DNA of 64,000 bases from Kiritimatiellia bacterium (GTDB taxonomy: Bacteria > Verrucomicrobiota > Kiritimatiellia > RFP12 > UBA1067). Shown here piece after piece: positions 24,035 through 33,289 of the stretch. Made by a program: the position numbers and the translations under genes. Location: assembly GCA_024694365.1 (NCBI GenBank), contig JAILJX010000093.1, forward strand, positions 1 through 64,000, written 5' to 3'. A model generated the notes under the pieces. It ran no database searches. It was not told the DNA's origin and saw only the letters and a program-made list of their open reading frames with translations. Numbering within the stretch: position 1 is the stretch's first letter; every line of letters starts with the position of its first letter.

Positions 24035-25027
24035 TCATTTTGACAGTCCCAGGCGCGAATACGCCAGTGGCGTGGCGACGCGGCCCTTGGGCGTGCGCTC
24101 GAGATACCCTTCCATTATGAGGAAAGGCTCGTAGGCCTCCTCCACGGTGTCCGCCTCCTCCCCGACGGACACGGCAATCGTCGAAAGCCCCACGGGACCG
24201 CCGCCGAATTTGACGCATATCGTCTCTAGTATGCGGCGGTCCATGTCGTCGAGGCCGTTGGGGTCGATTTCAAGAAGCCCGAGCGATTCGGCGGCGACGG
24301 GGCCGGAAATGAAGTTCCCGGCCCTCACCTGGGCATAGTCTCTGACGCGCCTGAGAAGATTGTTGGCTATGCGCGGAGTGCCGCGGCTTCGCCTTGCTAT
24401 CTCCATCGCGCCGTCCCCATCGATGTCGACGCCGAGTTTTTCGGCGCTGCGGCGGACTATTTCGGCGAGCATCGCGGGCTCGTAGTAGTCGAGGCGGTTC
24501 ACGAGGCCGAACCGCGCCCGCAAAGGGGCCGCGATGAGACCTATCCTCGTCGTCGCACCGACGAGCGTGAAGCGCGGAAGATCTAGCCGCACGCTTCTTG
24601 CGTTCGGCCCCTGGTCGATAAGTATGTCGATGGCGTAGTCCTCCATGGCGCTGTAGAGGTATTCCTCGACAGTCTTCGCCATGCGGTGGATCTCGTCTAT
24701 GAAAACGATGTCGCCGGGCTCGAGCGACGTGAGAAGCCCAGCCAGATCGCCGGGCTTTGTTATGACGGGACCCGACGTCGTTTTGACGTTGACCCCCATC
24801 GCCTCTCCCAGAATGTACGAAAGGGTCGTCTTTCCGAGACCGGGAGGCCCGGAGAAAAGCACATGGTCCAGCGGCTCGCCTCGCGCCTTCGCAGCCTCCA
24901 CTGCGAGAAGCAGGCGGTCGCGAACCTTCGGCTGGCCGACGAATCCGTCGAAATCGACGGGACGCAGCCTGTTGTCGAATGCGCTGTTGCGGCGGTTCAG
25001 TTCGTCGCTCTGCCGCGCCGCGCTCAC
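24035..25027 (-). CDS. ruvB: Holliday junction branch-migration helicase RuvB
   Basis: This 330-residue AAA+ motor drives branch migration of Holliday junctions with RuvA. Walker A is GPPGLGKTT at residues 60-68, Walker B is [10 protein letters not shown], and the sensor/arginine-finger segment is [11 protein letters not shown]; the C-terminal winged helix ends with [16 protein letters not shown] 25027 is preferred because it overlaps the argC stop as GTGA. No ruvA or ruvC is adjacent, which is unusual for ruvB. Confidence 0.95.
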   Translation of the reverse strand: MSAARQSDELNRRNSAFDNRLRPVDFDGFVGQPKVRDRLLLAVEAAKARGEPLDHVLFSGPPGLGKTTLSYILGEAMGVNVKTTSGPVITKPGDLAGLLTSLEPGDIVFIDEIHRMAKTVEEYLYSAMEDYAIDILIDQGPNARSVRLDLPRFTLVGATTRIGLIAAPLRARFGLVNRLDYYEPAMLAEIVRRSAEKLGVDIDGDGAMEIARRSRGTPRIANNLLRRVRDYAQVRAGNFISGPVAAESLGLLEIDPNGLDDMDRRILETICVKFGGGPVGLSTIAVSVGEEADTVEEAYEPFLIMEGYLERTPKGRVATPLAYSRLGLSK

Positions 25028-25983
25028 GCCGTCACCAGGCCTTCCGTCTCGTGGCTGCCGATGGCAATGTTCATATTCTGTATCGCGGCGCCGGAGGCGC
25101 CCTTGCCGAGATTGTCGAAGCGCGCGACGAGCACGAGCCTGTCGGCGCAACCATGCACAGAAACCTCGAGATCGTCCCTGCCCGAAAGCGCGGCGGAGGA
25201 AAGGAATCCGTTTTCGGAAGGATCGTCCGCAAACTTGACCAGTCCGCCGCGATAAGCCTCGCGGTATGCGGAGCTCACGGCATCCAAAGCGGAGACTCCG
25301 GCGGAAAGGGAGAGCTGTTCCGCAAAAAGCGGAACCGTAACCTCCATGCCGCTCAGGTGGGGGACGACAACCGGAGAGAAGACGGGGGCCTTCTCAAGGC
25401 CGCATATCTTCACCATCTCCGGAAGATGCTTGTGCGTCTGGCCAAGGGCATACTGGCGGCCCCCGGCGAGCAGTGCGCGCGGCGTGGCCCCTTCCGAGGC
25501 GCCGGCCGCTTCATAGTCTGCGATCATCTTCTTTCCGCCGCCGGAATACCCGGTCAGGGAAAACGCGGAAAGCGAGGCGGCGGCCGGAAGCATCCCCGCC
25601 CGCACGAGCGGTTCTACGAGAGCGATGAACCCCGTCGCATGGCAGCCGGGATTCGCGATGCGCTTCGCGGCGGCAATGCGTTCGCGGCGGCCCGCCAGCT
25701 CGGGAAAACCGTATTCCCACCCCTCGGACGTACGGTGGGCCGTGGAGGTGTCGATGACAACGGTCGCAGGATTCTCGACAAAAGCCGCAGCCTCGACAGC
25801 CGCGGCGTCCGGCAGGCAAAGAAACGCAACATCCGCCGAATTGAGCGCGTCTCGCCTTGCGGACGGATCCTTGCGCAGCGATTCAGGCAGCGACGCAATC
25901 TCGAGATCCGCGCGGCATGCGAGCCGCTCGCGAATCCTGAGGCCGGTCGTCCCTGCGGACCCGTCGATGAAAACCTTAGTCAT
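25024..25983 (-). CDS. argC: N-acetyl-gamma-glutamyl-phosphate reductase (short type)
   Basis: This 319-residue NADP-dependent enzyme reduces N-acetylglutamyl-phosphate to the semialdehyde in arginine synthesis. The nucleotide loop is GSAGTTG (residues 8-14) and the catalytic cysteine is Cys114 in NPGCHATG. Its length fits the shorter type 2 ArgC. It overlaps the Wzc-like kinase upstream by 8 bases and ruvB downstream by GTGA, so it is transcribed as part of the polysaccharide operon. No other arginine gene is in the window. Confidence 0.9.
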   Translation of the reverse strand: MTKVFIDGSAGTTGLRIRERLACRADLEIASLPESLRKDPSARRDALNSADVAFLCLPDAAAVEAAAFVENPATVVIDTSTAHRTSEGWEYGFPELAGRRERIAAAKRIANPGCHATGFIALVEPLVRAGMLPAAASLSAFSLTGYSGGGKKMIADYEAAGASEGATPRALLAGGRQYALGQTHKHLPEMVKICGLEKAPVFSPVVVPHLSGMEVTVPLFAEQLSLSAGVSALDAVSSAYREAYRGGLVKFADDPSENGFLSSAALSGRDDLEVSVHGCADRLVLVARFDNLGKGASGAAIQNMNIAIGSHETEGLVTA

Positions 25984-28450
25984 CGTCCGTCAGCTCTTCC
26001 GTGTCAACGGCTGGAGAAGGCGCAGGCTCTGACTTTGCGGACGGATCCGCCGGGTTCGCAGAGGCGTTCGCATCTTCCGCGGGATTGTCGCCGTCGCCCT
26101 TCTTGCCGCGCTTGTGAGGTCCATACCCGTAGCCGTAGCCGTATCCATACCCGTAGCCATACCCGTAGCTGCCGTGGTGGCGGCCTGGGGAGAATGCGGA
26201 AGCATTTGAAACCTCGACGTCGTTTACGACCACGCCAAGGATGTTCGCTCCGGCCTCGGCAAGGGAGCGCGAGCAGTATTGGATCGGCTTGAAATGGGTG
26301 CGGTCCGGGCAGCACATTATGAGAACGCCGTCGACAAGAGTCGCCAGGGACACCACGTCGCCGACGACACCGTAAGGCGGCGAGTCGATTATCACGCGGT
26401 CGTAGTGTGCTCTCGCCCACGCAAAGAAGTCGCTGACCACGCTGGAGCCGAAGATGGTCGCGGGAGAGACGCCATCGGGCGGAAGCGATCCTATCATGTC
26501 CAGATTTTCGACCGATGTCTTGTTGACGAGCGCACCGAAGTCGGGGATCTCCGAAGAGGCCTGCTGGAGGGTATGGGAGAAACTGCGGCCCTTGTCCAGT
26601 TCGACGCCCCAGATTCGGGCCAGTCGCGGACGGCGAAGGTCGAAGTCGACGTGCAGAACCCGCTTGCCTGCCTGGGCATAGGAGATCGCGATCGAAGACG
26701 ACGTAATGGTCTTGCCTTCGCCAGGCTGGGTGGAAATCACGAGCAGGCAGTGCGACATGGCCTCGTATCGCGGCGAATCAAGAAGGTTTCTCAGTCCGGC
26801 GACAGCCTCGGAGAATTGCGAATACTTGTCCTCCACCGTGAACTTCGCGACGTGTTCGCGGCGTTTGCGGCGGACGTGGGGGAGTACAGCCAGCACCTTC
26901 AGGGCAAGGCGCCCCTCGATATCCGCAAGGTTGACGACAGTATCTTCGAGATTGTCGAGAACAAGGACGAACAGAACGCCGAGCGCAAGCGACAACGCCA
27001 CGCCAATGCCGAAAATCATGTAAGGATTCGGCAGAACGGGCCTGTTTGGCCTCACGACCTCGCGTCCGGGACGGATGGTCTCATTGTCCTTCATCGCCTC
27101 TTCGCGGAGCTTCATCTCAGACTTGTACAGCTCTTCGTAGAGAGAGTCCTGGATTGTGCGCTCGCCCTCCAGCTTGCCCAGGCCCGATTCCGCGAGCACG
27201 ATGTGCTGTTCCGTGCCCTGCAGTTCGTTCTGCATCTCCTCGCGGCTCTTGCAAAGCGAATCGAGCTGCTTTCTGGCGGTTTTGAGATTGGTCGAGCCCG
27301 TGTCAAGCGCGCGCTTGATGGCTGAAAGGAAGCGTTGTTTCGCGGCATCGGCAGCGCCGGACGCGCCGATCACAAGATCGTGCTCGTCGGTGTATATGCG
27401 GCGGAGTCCCTCAAGCTCGAGGGCCGCCTTCTGCATTGCGTTGAATTCGGTCAGGATCTCCTGCGCCCGCGGGGCGCCGGAATCGAGAACGCCGAAGCGC
27501 TCCGGATTCGCCTGCACCTCGTTGAGGCCCTTTGCCCACTCCTCGAGCTCCGTCACGCGGCGCTCAAGCTCGAGAATGCTGGCTGTGGTCGTCGCGATGG
27601 ACTGCTTGAGCGTGTCGCGGCGGGAGTGGAGAACGTCAACCTTGTTGGTGATGCGGAATTCGGAGAGCTCCTCGCTGATGCGGGTGCGCTCGCGCTGCTT
27701 CTGCAGAACCTGCTCGTGCACCTCGCGCACCTTGTCCTCGACGCGGCGCTTGTTCTCCTCTTCGGCCTGTTCGCTGATGGCCGCGACATAGGCCTCGGCC
27801 AGATCTTTCGCGAGATCGGGATCTTTCGAGCGCACCGATATGGTGATGAGGCGCGAGTTGCGCTGAAGCTCCATCTGGGATTCGGCCAGGATGCCGAAAA
27901 GCTCGTCGTCGGACGGAGCGTTCCCGCCGGTCGTCTTGAGCTGATTCTTGTCCTTGTACTTCTTGACGATCTTCTTGAGAATCTCGGCGGAGCGCCATGA
28001 AGAAAGGCGCGTATTGAAGATTTCGGCATAGTTGTTGCCGAAGTCGGGCATCGCCTCATCGACCGACGACGCTATGCCGGGCCTCGACGCCCTGCGCGTA
28101 TCCATGATGAATTCGCTCGTCGCCTCGTAAATCTGCGGCGAAATGCTGTATATGGCGAACGAAACGATAAGCCCTATCAGGAGAAAGACGAAAATCGAAA
28201 GCCACCGCTGCGAAATGACCCTGAGCATGCGCCCGATCGTGACCTTTCCGACGATCGAACCGGAGTCCTCCTGCGGCCCGTTCCCGCCGTAGTTGCCGTA
28301 ACTCCCGTAGCTGCCGTATGCGCCGTACTGCCCGTACGCACGCGAGGCTCCGTAATACATCGGAGACTTCCCGCCGTAAGCGGGCTGATTTCCGCCATAG
28401 TACATGGGAGTCGACTTCGAGCTTCCGTAGTAAAGAGGTTTGTCAGCCAT
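25976..28450 (-). CDS. Wzc-like polysaccharide co-polymerase and BY-type tyrosine kinase
   Basis: This 824-residue inner-membrane protein combines a Wzz chain-length domain (two membrane helices, near residues 80-100 and 475-500, flanking a long periplasmic coiled coil) with a cytoplasmic bacterial tyrosine kinase. The kinase motifs are Walker A QPGEGKT, Walker A' VLHVDFDLRRPRL and Walker B VIIDSPP. Such proteins control polymerisation and export of capsule or exopolysaccharide by autophosphorylating a tyrosine tail. Here tyrosine tracts occur at both ends: repeated YYG/YGxYG in residues 7-57 and a run of YG dipeptides about 50 residues before the end. I chose ATG 28450 (MADKPLYYG), preceded by AAAGAGACAGAG. 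Confidence 0.9.
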   Translation of the reverse strand: MADKPLYYGSSKSTPMYYGGNQPAYGGKSPMYYGASRAYGQYGAYGSYGSYGNYGGNGPQEDSGSIVGKVTIGRMLRVISQRWLSIFVFLLIGLIVSFAIYSISPQIYEATSEFIMDTRRASRPGIASSVDEAMPDFGNNYAEIFNTRLSSWRSAEILKKIVKKYKDKNQLKTTGGNAPSDDELFGILAESQMELQRNSRLITISVRSKDPDLAKDLAEAYVAAISEQAEEENKRRVEDKVREVHEQVLQKQRERTRISEELSEFRITNKVDVLHSRRDTLKQSIATTTASILELERRVTELEEWAKGLNEVQANPERFGVLDSGAPRAQEILTEFNAMQKAALELEGLRRIYTDEHDLVIGASGAADAAKQRFLSAIKRALDTGSTNLKTARKQLDSLCKSREEMQNELQGTEQHIVLAESGLGKLEGERTIQDSLYEELYKSEMKLREEAMKDNETIRPGREVVRPNRPVLPNPYMIFGIGVALSLALGVLFVLVLDNLEDTVVNLADIEGRLALKVLAVLPHVRRKRREHVAKFTVEDKYSQFSEAVAGLRNLLDSPRYEAMSHCLLVISTQPGEGKTITSSSIAISYAQAGKRVLHVDFDLRRPRLARIWGVELDKGRSFSHTLQQASSEIPDFGALVNKTSVENLDMIGSLPPDGVSPATIFGSSVVSDFFAWARAHYDRVIIDSPPYGVVGDVVSLATLVDGVLIMCCPDRTHFKPIQYCSRSLAEAGANILGVVVNDVEVSNASAFSPGRHHGSYGYGYGYGYGYGYGYGPHKRGKKGDGDNPAEDANASANPADPSAKSEPAPSPAVDTEELTDDD
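26120..26168. repeat. 6-bp tandem repeat encoding a Tyr-Gly run
   Basis: Tandem hexamers of the form GTAGCC/ATACCC on plus encode repeated Tyr-Gly in the C-terminal tail of the Wzc-like kinase. Copy changes would keep the frame while altering the number of phosphorylatable tyrosines. Confidence 0.8.
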
Positions 28451-28499
28451 CTCTGTCTCTTTCTTCTCTTGGTTTGTCTTGGTCAGTCTTCGTCCGCCG

Positions 28500-29897
28500 T
28501 CACGCCGCGCCTTCGCCGGCAGGAGCACGCCGTTTCTCCGGGAAACTGCTCGCGGCCAGCGCGAAGAACGCAGGCGCAGCGATCAGTGTTTCGGCCCTGA
28601 GAAGCGAACATGCAAAAAAAGCATCCATCGCGACAGCCACAGGCGCTGCGACGCCCAAGACCGCGAGAGGAAGGAAAACGTGCCGTCCGATGGCGCCTAT
28701 CATCCGGCGCACCAGAGTAAAAAGCATCAGCGCGAACGGAATCGCGACGGCAAGAAGACCGATGATCCCGCGCTCGGCCAAAAGCTGCCACCATCCATTG
28801 AGCGGGCATCCGGGCACTCCGCCTGCGATGGAGCGTCCGGAAACCGCGACGGCGTCCGGGAATGCGCCTATGCCGGTTCCAAGCCACATCGACGAGCGCC
28901 AGCACGCAAGCGAGGCGGACGACAGTTCGGCGCGGCGCGCCATGAATTCGGGCGGAAGGACATTCGCCGGGAACGAGGATATCTCCGCAAAGACCGCAGT
29001 GTGGGACCGTACGATCTCTGGGTCGCAGAAGAAGGAAAACACGGTAAGCGGAATGATCAGCGCTATCGCAACAGTCACGAAGCATTTCAAAACATCGACA
29101 GGCGCCCGCGTGAACCTAAGGTAGGCGAGGCACCCGACAAACGCGACAGCGCCGAGACTGAGATAGGCGAAGCGCTCGAAAGGTGTCGAAAAAAGGTAGA
29201 GAGCGGTGCCGGTCGCACCGATGGCGAACGAAAAGAGAAGCAGCGCCTTGTTCCACTTGCACTCGAAAAGGCCGGCGGTCGCCACTATCGAAGCAAGGAA
29301 AAACAATCCGTATGCGTTGCCGCACCACGATGCTTCGCCGCCGGAAGCCATCGCCAGAACTCCGGCGTTGCCGCAGCGCAATGCCGAAATGTGCACTATG
29401 GCCGAAATCCCGGCCATGACGCCTGCTGAAGCCGCAAATGATATGCGTGCGGCCTTGCCGAGGGCCAGACGGCACCCCTCGACGGCAATCGCCGCCGCGA
29501 CGACCGCGGCGAACTGAAGCCGTCCCGTGCCGGCCGCGTGCGCAGGCCAGAGGGAACATGCCTGGCCGGAGAGGACATTGCGTTTGAGAGACTCGTCCCA
29601 GACGCAGGCAACGTCTCCGTTAAGGGCTCTCAGCCCGGTGAAGACGCAAAGGAGGAGAAAGAACCAGAAGAGAGGATCGCGCACAATCGCCTTGCGGACC
29701 CTCACCCTCGCCTGATGGAGCATTTCATCCGACTTCCTTGACGGTTCCATGAGAAACCATACGAAAGCCGGGAGCGAAAGCCAAAGCAGAACCGATGCGA
29801 TATCGGATTCCTGGCAGAAAGGGAATAGGAAGAGCGGCGTCACCGCCAACAGGGCAAGGTGCGCCGCCAATCCGTATTTAGAGATGAACGTCTGCAC
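28500..29897 (-). CDS. Wzy/O-antigen-ligase-like polytopic membrane protein
   Basis: This 465-residue protein has about eleven membrane helices with one larger periplasmic loop (roughly residues 275-345). This is the general plan of Wzy polymerases and O-antigen ligases (Wzy_C family), which join polysaccharide units at the outer face of the inner membrane. The loop holds SMWLGTGIGAFPDAV, which resembles the GxGxG(N)F/Y segment seen in that family. It lies between the BBP2 barrel (1-base gap) and the Wzc-like kinase. Its sugar substrate is unknown. Confidence 0.7.
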   Translation of the reverse strand: MQTFISKYGLAAHLALLAVTPLFLFPFCQESDIASVLLWLSLPAFVWFLMEPSRKSDEMLHQARVRVRKAIVRDPLFWFFLLLCVFTGLRALNGDVACVWDESLKRNVLSGQACSLWPAHAAGTGRLQFAAVVAAAIAVEGCRLALGKAARISFAASAGVMAGISAIVHISALRCGNAGVLAMASGGEASWCGNAYGLFFLASIVATAGLFECKWNKALLLFSFAIGATGTALYLFSTPFERFAYLSLGAVAFVGCLAYLRFTRAPVDVLKCFVTVAIALIIPLTVFSFFCDPEIVRSHTAVFAEISSFPANVLPPEFMARRAELSSASLACWRSSMWLGTGIGAFPDAVAVSGRSIAGGVPGCPLNGWWQLLAERGIIGLLAVAIPFALMLFTLVRRMIGAIGRHVFLPLAVLGVAAPVAVAMDAFFACSLLRAETLIAAPAFFALAASSFPEKRRAPAGEGAA

Positions 29898-29898
29898 T

Positions 29899-31164
29899 TC
29901 AGTACGTCAAACGCACACCGACAGTTCCGCGGAAACGGTCGTAATCGTAAGTGTGGCCGATTCCATGGCCGTTGGAGGTCTCCTCGGTCTGATACTCGAG
30001 GTTGCCGTAAACGGAAGCGATGCGGTTGATCTTGTAGCTCAGGCCGATGCGGGCGGTGATGATGTCCTCATCATAGGCGTCGGCGGAATATTCGGTGTAC
30101 TCGTGGGTTTCCCTGCGATAGGAGAGGTCGACCGTCGCATTGATTGTGTTGCGGACGAGTCCCTTCGCGGCGCCGATGCTGGCGGTGTAGACCTTGATGG
30201 CGGAGCCGTAAGAGCGCTCCGACGGCTGATAGTAGCTGGAGCCGAGAGCCATAATATTGAGGGTGTTGGCGTCATCGAGCTGCCACTTGGCATTGGCGCG
30301 ATATGTCCAACCGTCGAGATCCTTGGCGCCGTCGCCATACTCGAAACGGCTCCATCCGGCGAGCACGCGGTATTCGATGCGCTCGGTCATATGGCTGCCG
30401 ATACCGCCCATGACGGAGAAGCCCTTCGAATCGCTGCTGACGTCATGTCCGCGCCTGCTGGCTTCGCCATAGGAGCTGCTGCCGTGGTTGTTGTCCTGCC
30501 AGTACCACTGGTAGTCGGCGGCGAGGATGATGTCGGACCACTTCGAAGCCGTATAGCCGATTTCACCGCCGATGGACAGGCGCTTCCACCCGTACATCGT
30601 CGCGTACTTGTCGACATCGTTGTCGTAGTCAAGCAAGTAGTAGTTGGCCGTCGCCGCCGCATGGAAGTAGCGGTTTATGCGACGCTCGATGGCGCCTTCG
30701 GCCTGAAACTGCTTGCGGTCGCGGCCGATGCCGCGGCCGTCATGGTTGCTCGCATCGTCATCCTGCGCAATCTGCTGGAAATTCTCGCTGAACATCACTC
30801 GCCAGCCGGGCTCGTCGGCCGCCGCGCTGGCCCAGGTGAATTTCATGCGCTCGCCGTAGCTGGAGGAATTGAGCTGGGACGTATAGCGGTTGTAGGCATG
30901 GTACTTGTAGAACACCATACCGTCCAACTTCCAGTTCTCTCCTTTGTAAGTCGCATTGATGCCCGGATTTACGGACCACTGCGAACCAGACTTGGAGTGC
31001 TTCGACTGGTCGATGTTCGAGTCGTAGGTGTAGGACAGCGCAACGTACGGGCTGAGCGTAAGGCGCTCGTTGAGCATCTTGATGCCGGCGGGCTCGTCCA
31101 TGATGCCTGCCTGCGCAGCGACGGCCGCCACTGCGACCGCGGAAGCGAGATAGCTTTTCTTCAT
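29899..31164 (-). CDS. Outer-membrane beta-barrel protein (BBP2-like)
   Basis: This 421-residue protein has a signal peptide (about 1-20) followed by many amphipathic strands alternating with aspartate- and glycine-rich turns; it ends in an aromatic residue (GVRLTY). The start of the barrel, LSPYVALSYTYDSNI, is typical of the putative beta-barrel porin 2 family, members of which sit in exopolysaccharide export loci. It is likely to provide or line the outer-membrane exit for the polymer made by neighbouring genes. Confidence 0.75.
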   Translation of the reverse strand: MKKSYLASAVAVAAVAAQAGIMDEPAGIKMLNERLTLSPYVALSYTYDSNIDQSKHSKSGSQWSVNPGINATYKGENWKLDGMVFYKYHAYNRYTSQLNSSSYGERMKFTWASAAADEPGWRVMFSENFQQIAQDDDASNHDGRGIGRDRKQFQAEGAIERRINRYFHAAATANYYLLDYDNDVDKYATMYGWKRLSIGGEIGYTASKWSDIILAADYQWYWQDNNHGSSSYGEASRRGHDVSSDSKGFSVMGGIGSHMTERIEYRVLAGWSRFEYGDGAKDLDGWTYRANAKWQLDDANTLNIMALGSSYYQPSERSYGSAIKVYTASIGAAKGLVRNTINATVDLSYRRETHEYTEYSADAYDEDIITARIGLSYKINRIASVYGNLEYQTEETSNGHGIGHTYDYDRFRGTVGVRLTY

Positions 31165-31191
31165 GATATTCTCCTTTTGTCGAACGTTGTG

Positions 31192-32106
31192 TTAGAAGCT
31201 CTGGCCGGGATAAACCTCGGGCTCGTCATACGACTCGCCGCGCTTTGCGCCATTGTACCAGGGCTTTGACTGATCGGTCGTGCGGGGGATGCGGATTTCC
31301 ATGCCGAAATCGCCGCCCTGATCCGGAAGAGCGTACTGATCGGGATCAAGAACGGCATCGGTGTAGGCAGTGCCGGTTCCGGACAGGTCGGCCATCATAG
31401 AACCGGCAAGGACGGCAGGCGCCATAGGCAGAATCGTGAAAACGTCATCAGCCTTGGGAGAGGCTGTTTCGACGCCGAGAAGAGGCTTGTAGTCCTTCGT
31501 GCCGTCGACTTCGCCCATGGCGGCGGGGACCCACTCCATGGAAGCCTCGGAGGGATATCCGTCAAGGAGCGTCGAGCGCAGGTCGGCAGGGGTGCCGCCG
31601 GAGGCGTTGAGAAAGGCGAGAACGGCCGCGGTGTTGCGGCGATCGGAATCCGCCGCGGATGAGGTCCTGGCCTCGATGGCCTTCATGACACTCTCGGCCG
31701 CAGTTTTGACCTGGGCGTCATTGGCGGTGCCGCGGCTGAAAACGCCGGAAGCGAGTCTCTCGCTCATGAGCGGAAGAGACTGCAGCGGAACCGTCGCATA
31801 CACCTCGGCCGTAAGCGCCGCGACATTGGACTTCGGGCAACTTGAAAGGGCCGCCTCGGCGGCAGCGATGTAACGGGCCGTCTTCTCCTCCGCGCTGCCT
31901 TCCGAATTCGCAATCTCCTCGTTCACCATCGCGAGGAATTTCACCTGATCCTCTTCCGAGAGATCCTTGATGACCGCGCTCATCGTCTTCTGATTCGCAG
32001 CAGCCTCAGCCTTCTTTGCGCCAGCCTCCGCCAGCGTCATCGCATCGACCCCGGTAGCCGCCAGTCCAGCAAGCGCCGCGATCCCCATCATCAGGATTTT
32101 TTTCAT
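31192..32106 (-). CDS. Secreted alanine-rich protein of the polysaccharide operon, hypothetical
   Basis: This 304-residue protein has a signal peptide (about 1-22) and an alpha-helical, alanine-rich first half (residues 25-175); the second half contains a proline/aspartate-rich C-terminal region ending PEVYPGQSF. I recognise no family. It lies between the Wza-like lipoprotein and the BBP2 barrel in the same orientation, so a periplasmic assembly or chaperone role in polysaccharide export is plausible but inferred only from position. Confidence 0.65.
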   Translation of the reverse strand: MKKILMMGIAALAGLAATGVDAMTLAEAGAKKAEAAANQKTMSAVIKDLSEEDQVKFLAMVNEEIANSEGSAEEKTARYIAAAEAALSSCPKSNVAALTAEVYATVPLQSLPLMSERLASGVFSRGTANDAQVKTAAESVMKAIEARTSSAADSDRRNTAAVLAFLNASGGTPADLRSTLLDGYPSEASMEWVPAAMGEVDGTKDYKPLLGVETASPKADDVFTILPMAPAVLAGSMMADLSGTGTAYTDAVLDPDQYALPDQGGDFGMEIRIPRTTDQSKPWYNGAKRGESYDEPEVYPGQSF

Positions 32107-32153
32107 GTGTTTGTCCTTTCAGTAAGTCTTTCGTTGTTGAAGCGCATTTCACC

Positions 32154-32840
32154 TTACCAGTACGTCTCGTGCGCATACACGACATCGCCCGGTTTAAGCT
32201 CGAGATCCTTGTCGGAACGCCCGCCCTCGCCGATTTCAATGAGATCGACAAAGACCGTCTGCAGAGAACCGTCTCTCAAACGGCGCGTCACCCGGATTTT
32301 CCTCTTGTTGGCGAAAGTGCGAAGGCCTCCTGCAGCCTGAATCGCCTTGGTGACCGTCAGATCCATGGTCGGCGGCATGTTCACGGGACCCGGACTCGCG
32401 ACCTCGCCGAGAACTTTCACGGTTCCGTATGGACTTACACCCGTCTTTTGGTCGAAGGGGGCGAAATGCACCGTCACCTGCGGCTGCTTGATGAAGGACT
32501 TGTAGGCCTTTGTGAGCTTCTGCCTCAAGGCATCGAGCGTGATGCCGTTGCACTCCACCGGCTCGGTAAGAAGATACGGAAGGGTTATCTCACCCTTCTC
32601 GTCGACAAGTACGTCCATCACGGTGCTCTTCTGCGACGGCACCCCGATCTGCACCGTAAGCGCGACGCCCGGCTTCACGCGGGGCCCGTCGAAGAACATG
32701 GTTTCCGGTTCCGGGATGTCTATAGCAGCCCCGGAGGACTCTCCGATAATTTCTTTCCATGCCGACACAAGCGTCTGGCACCCGCACAGCGGGACGCACA
32801 GAAGCGACAGCAACGCCAATCTAGGAGACAATTTTCCCAT
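32154..32840 (-). CDS. Wza-like polysaccharide export lipoprotein
   Basis: This 228-residue protein has a lipoprotein signal peptide with lipobox PLCG-Cys21, then a polysaccharide-export (Poly_export) domain (LTVQIGVPSQ...ITLPYL) and one SLBB domain (VKVLGEVASPGPVNMPPTMDLTV). It ends with LKPGDVVYAHETYW, as in short Wza/GumB-type translocon proteins. It is the first gene of the polysaccharide operon. Its promoter at 32851-32859 uses the tsaE stop codon; the gap from hexamer to ATG is 10 bases. Confidence 0.9.
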   Translation of the reverse strand: MGKLSPRLALLSLLCVPLCGCQTLVSAWKEIIGESSGAAIDIPEPETMFFDGPRVKPGVALTVQIGVPSQKSTVMDVLVDEKGEITLPYLLTEPVECNGITLDALRQKLTKAYKSFIKQPQVTVHFAPFDQKTGVSPYGTVKVLGEVASPGPVNMPPTMDLTVTKAIQAAGGLRTFANKRKIRVTRRLRDGSLQTVFVDLIEIGEGGRSDKDLELKPGDVVYAHETYW

Positions 32841-32850
32841 ACACCCGCAA

Positions 32851-32859
32851 ATTATACTA
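32851..32859 (-). promoter_or_regulatory. -10 box (TAGTATAAT) built on the tsaE stop codon
   Basis: tsaE ends ATA-GTA-TAA followed by T, which reads TAGTATAAT. The hexamer ends 10 bases before ATG 32840 of the polysaccharide export gene. Confidence 0.7.
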
Positions 32860-33289
32860 TTTTCTCTGGTGCGTTGTCAATGGTGATGCGACGTTTTTCT
32901 TCCCCCGTATGGAGGAAAGAGATATGTATGGCCGAAAGAGGCACCAATTCCCCTGCTCGCTCCGGCCATTCAACAGCCAGAATCGCCCCCCTTTCGAGAT
33001 AGTCCTCCCATCCGATGGCAAGGACGTCATCTTCACTCTGCAGGCGGTAAAGATCCATATGCACAAGAAGCCTGCCGTTGCCCTCATGCTCCTGGACGAT
33101 GCAGAATGTCGGCGACGTAACCCTCCCATTCACCCCGAGGGATGACGCCAAAGCCTGCGTAAAGGTCGTCTTGCCGGCGCCCAGATCCCCTTCAAGGCAG
33201 ATGACGTCACCAGGCTTCAACGCACCGGCCAGCCGGCGCGCTATCGCCCACGTATCCTCGACAGAGCCCGAATCAAATGAGACCTTCAT
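32852..33289 (-). CDS. tsaE: tRNA threonylcarbamoyladenosine biosynthesis ATPase TsaE
   Basis: This 145-residue ATPase assists TsaB/TsaD in making N6-threonylcarbamoyladenosine at position 37 of ANN-decoding tRNAs. The P-loop is GDLGAGKT (residues 34-41), followed by TSPTF and the YRL motif in HMDLYRLQ; ILAVEWPER is also diagnostic. Its start lies 17 bases inside the dehydrogenase gene upstream. Its last codons double as the -10 box of the next gene, so its C-terminus ends in Ile-Val. Confidence 0.9.
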   Translation of the reverse strand: MKVSFDSGSVEDTWAIARRLAGALKPGDVICLEGDLGAGKTTFTQALASSLGVNGRVTSPTFCIVQEHEGNGRLLVHMDLYRLQSEDDVLAIGWEDYLERGAILAVEWPERAGELVPLSAIHISFLHTGEEKRRITIDNAPEKIV

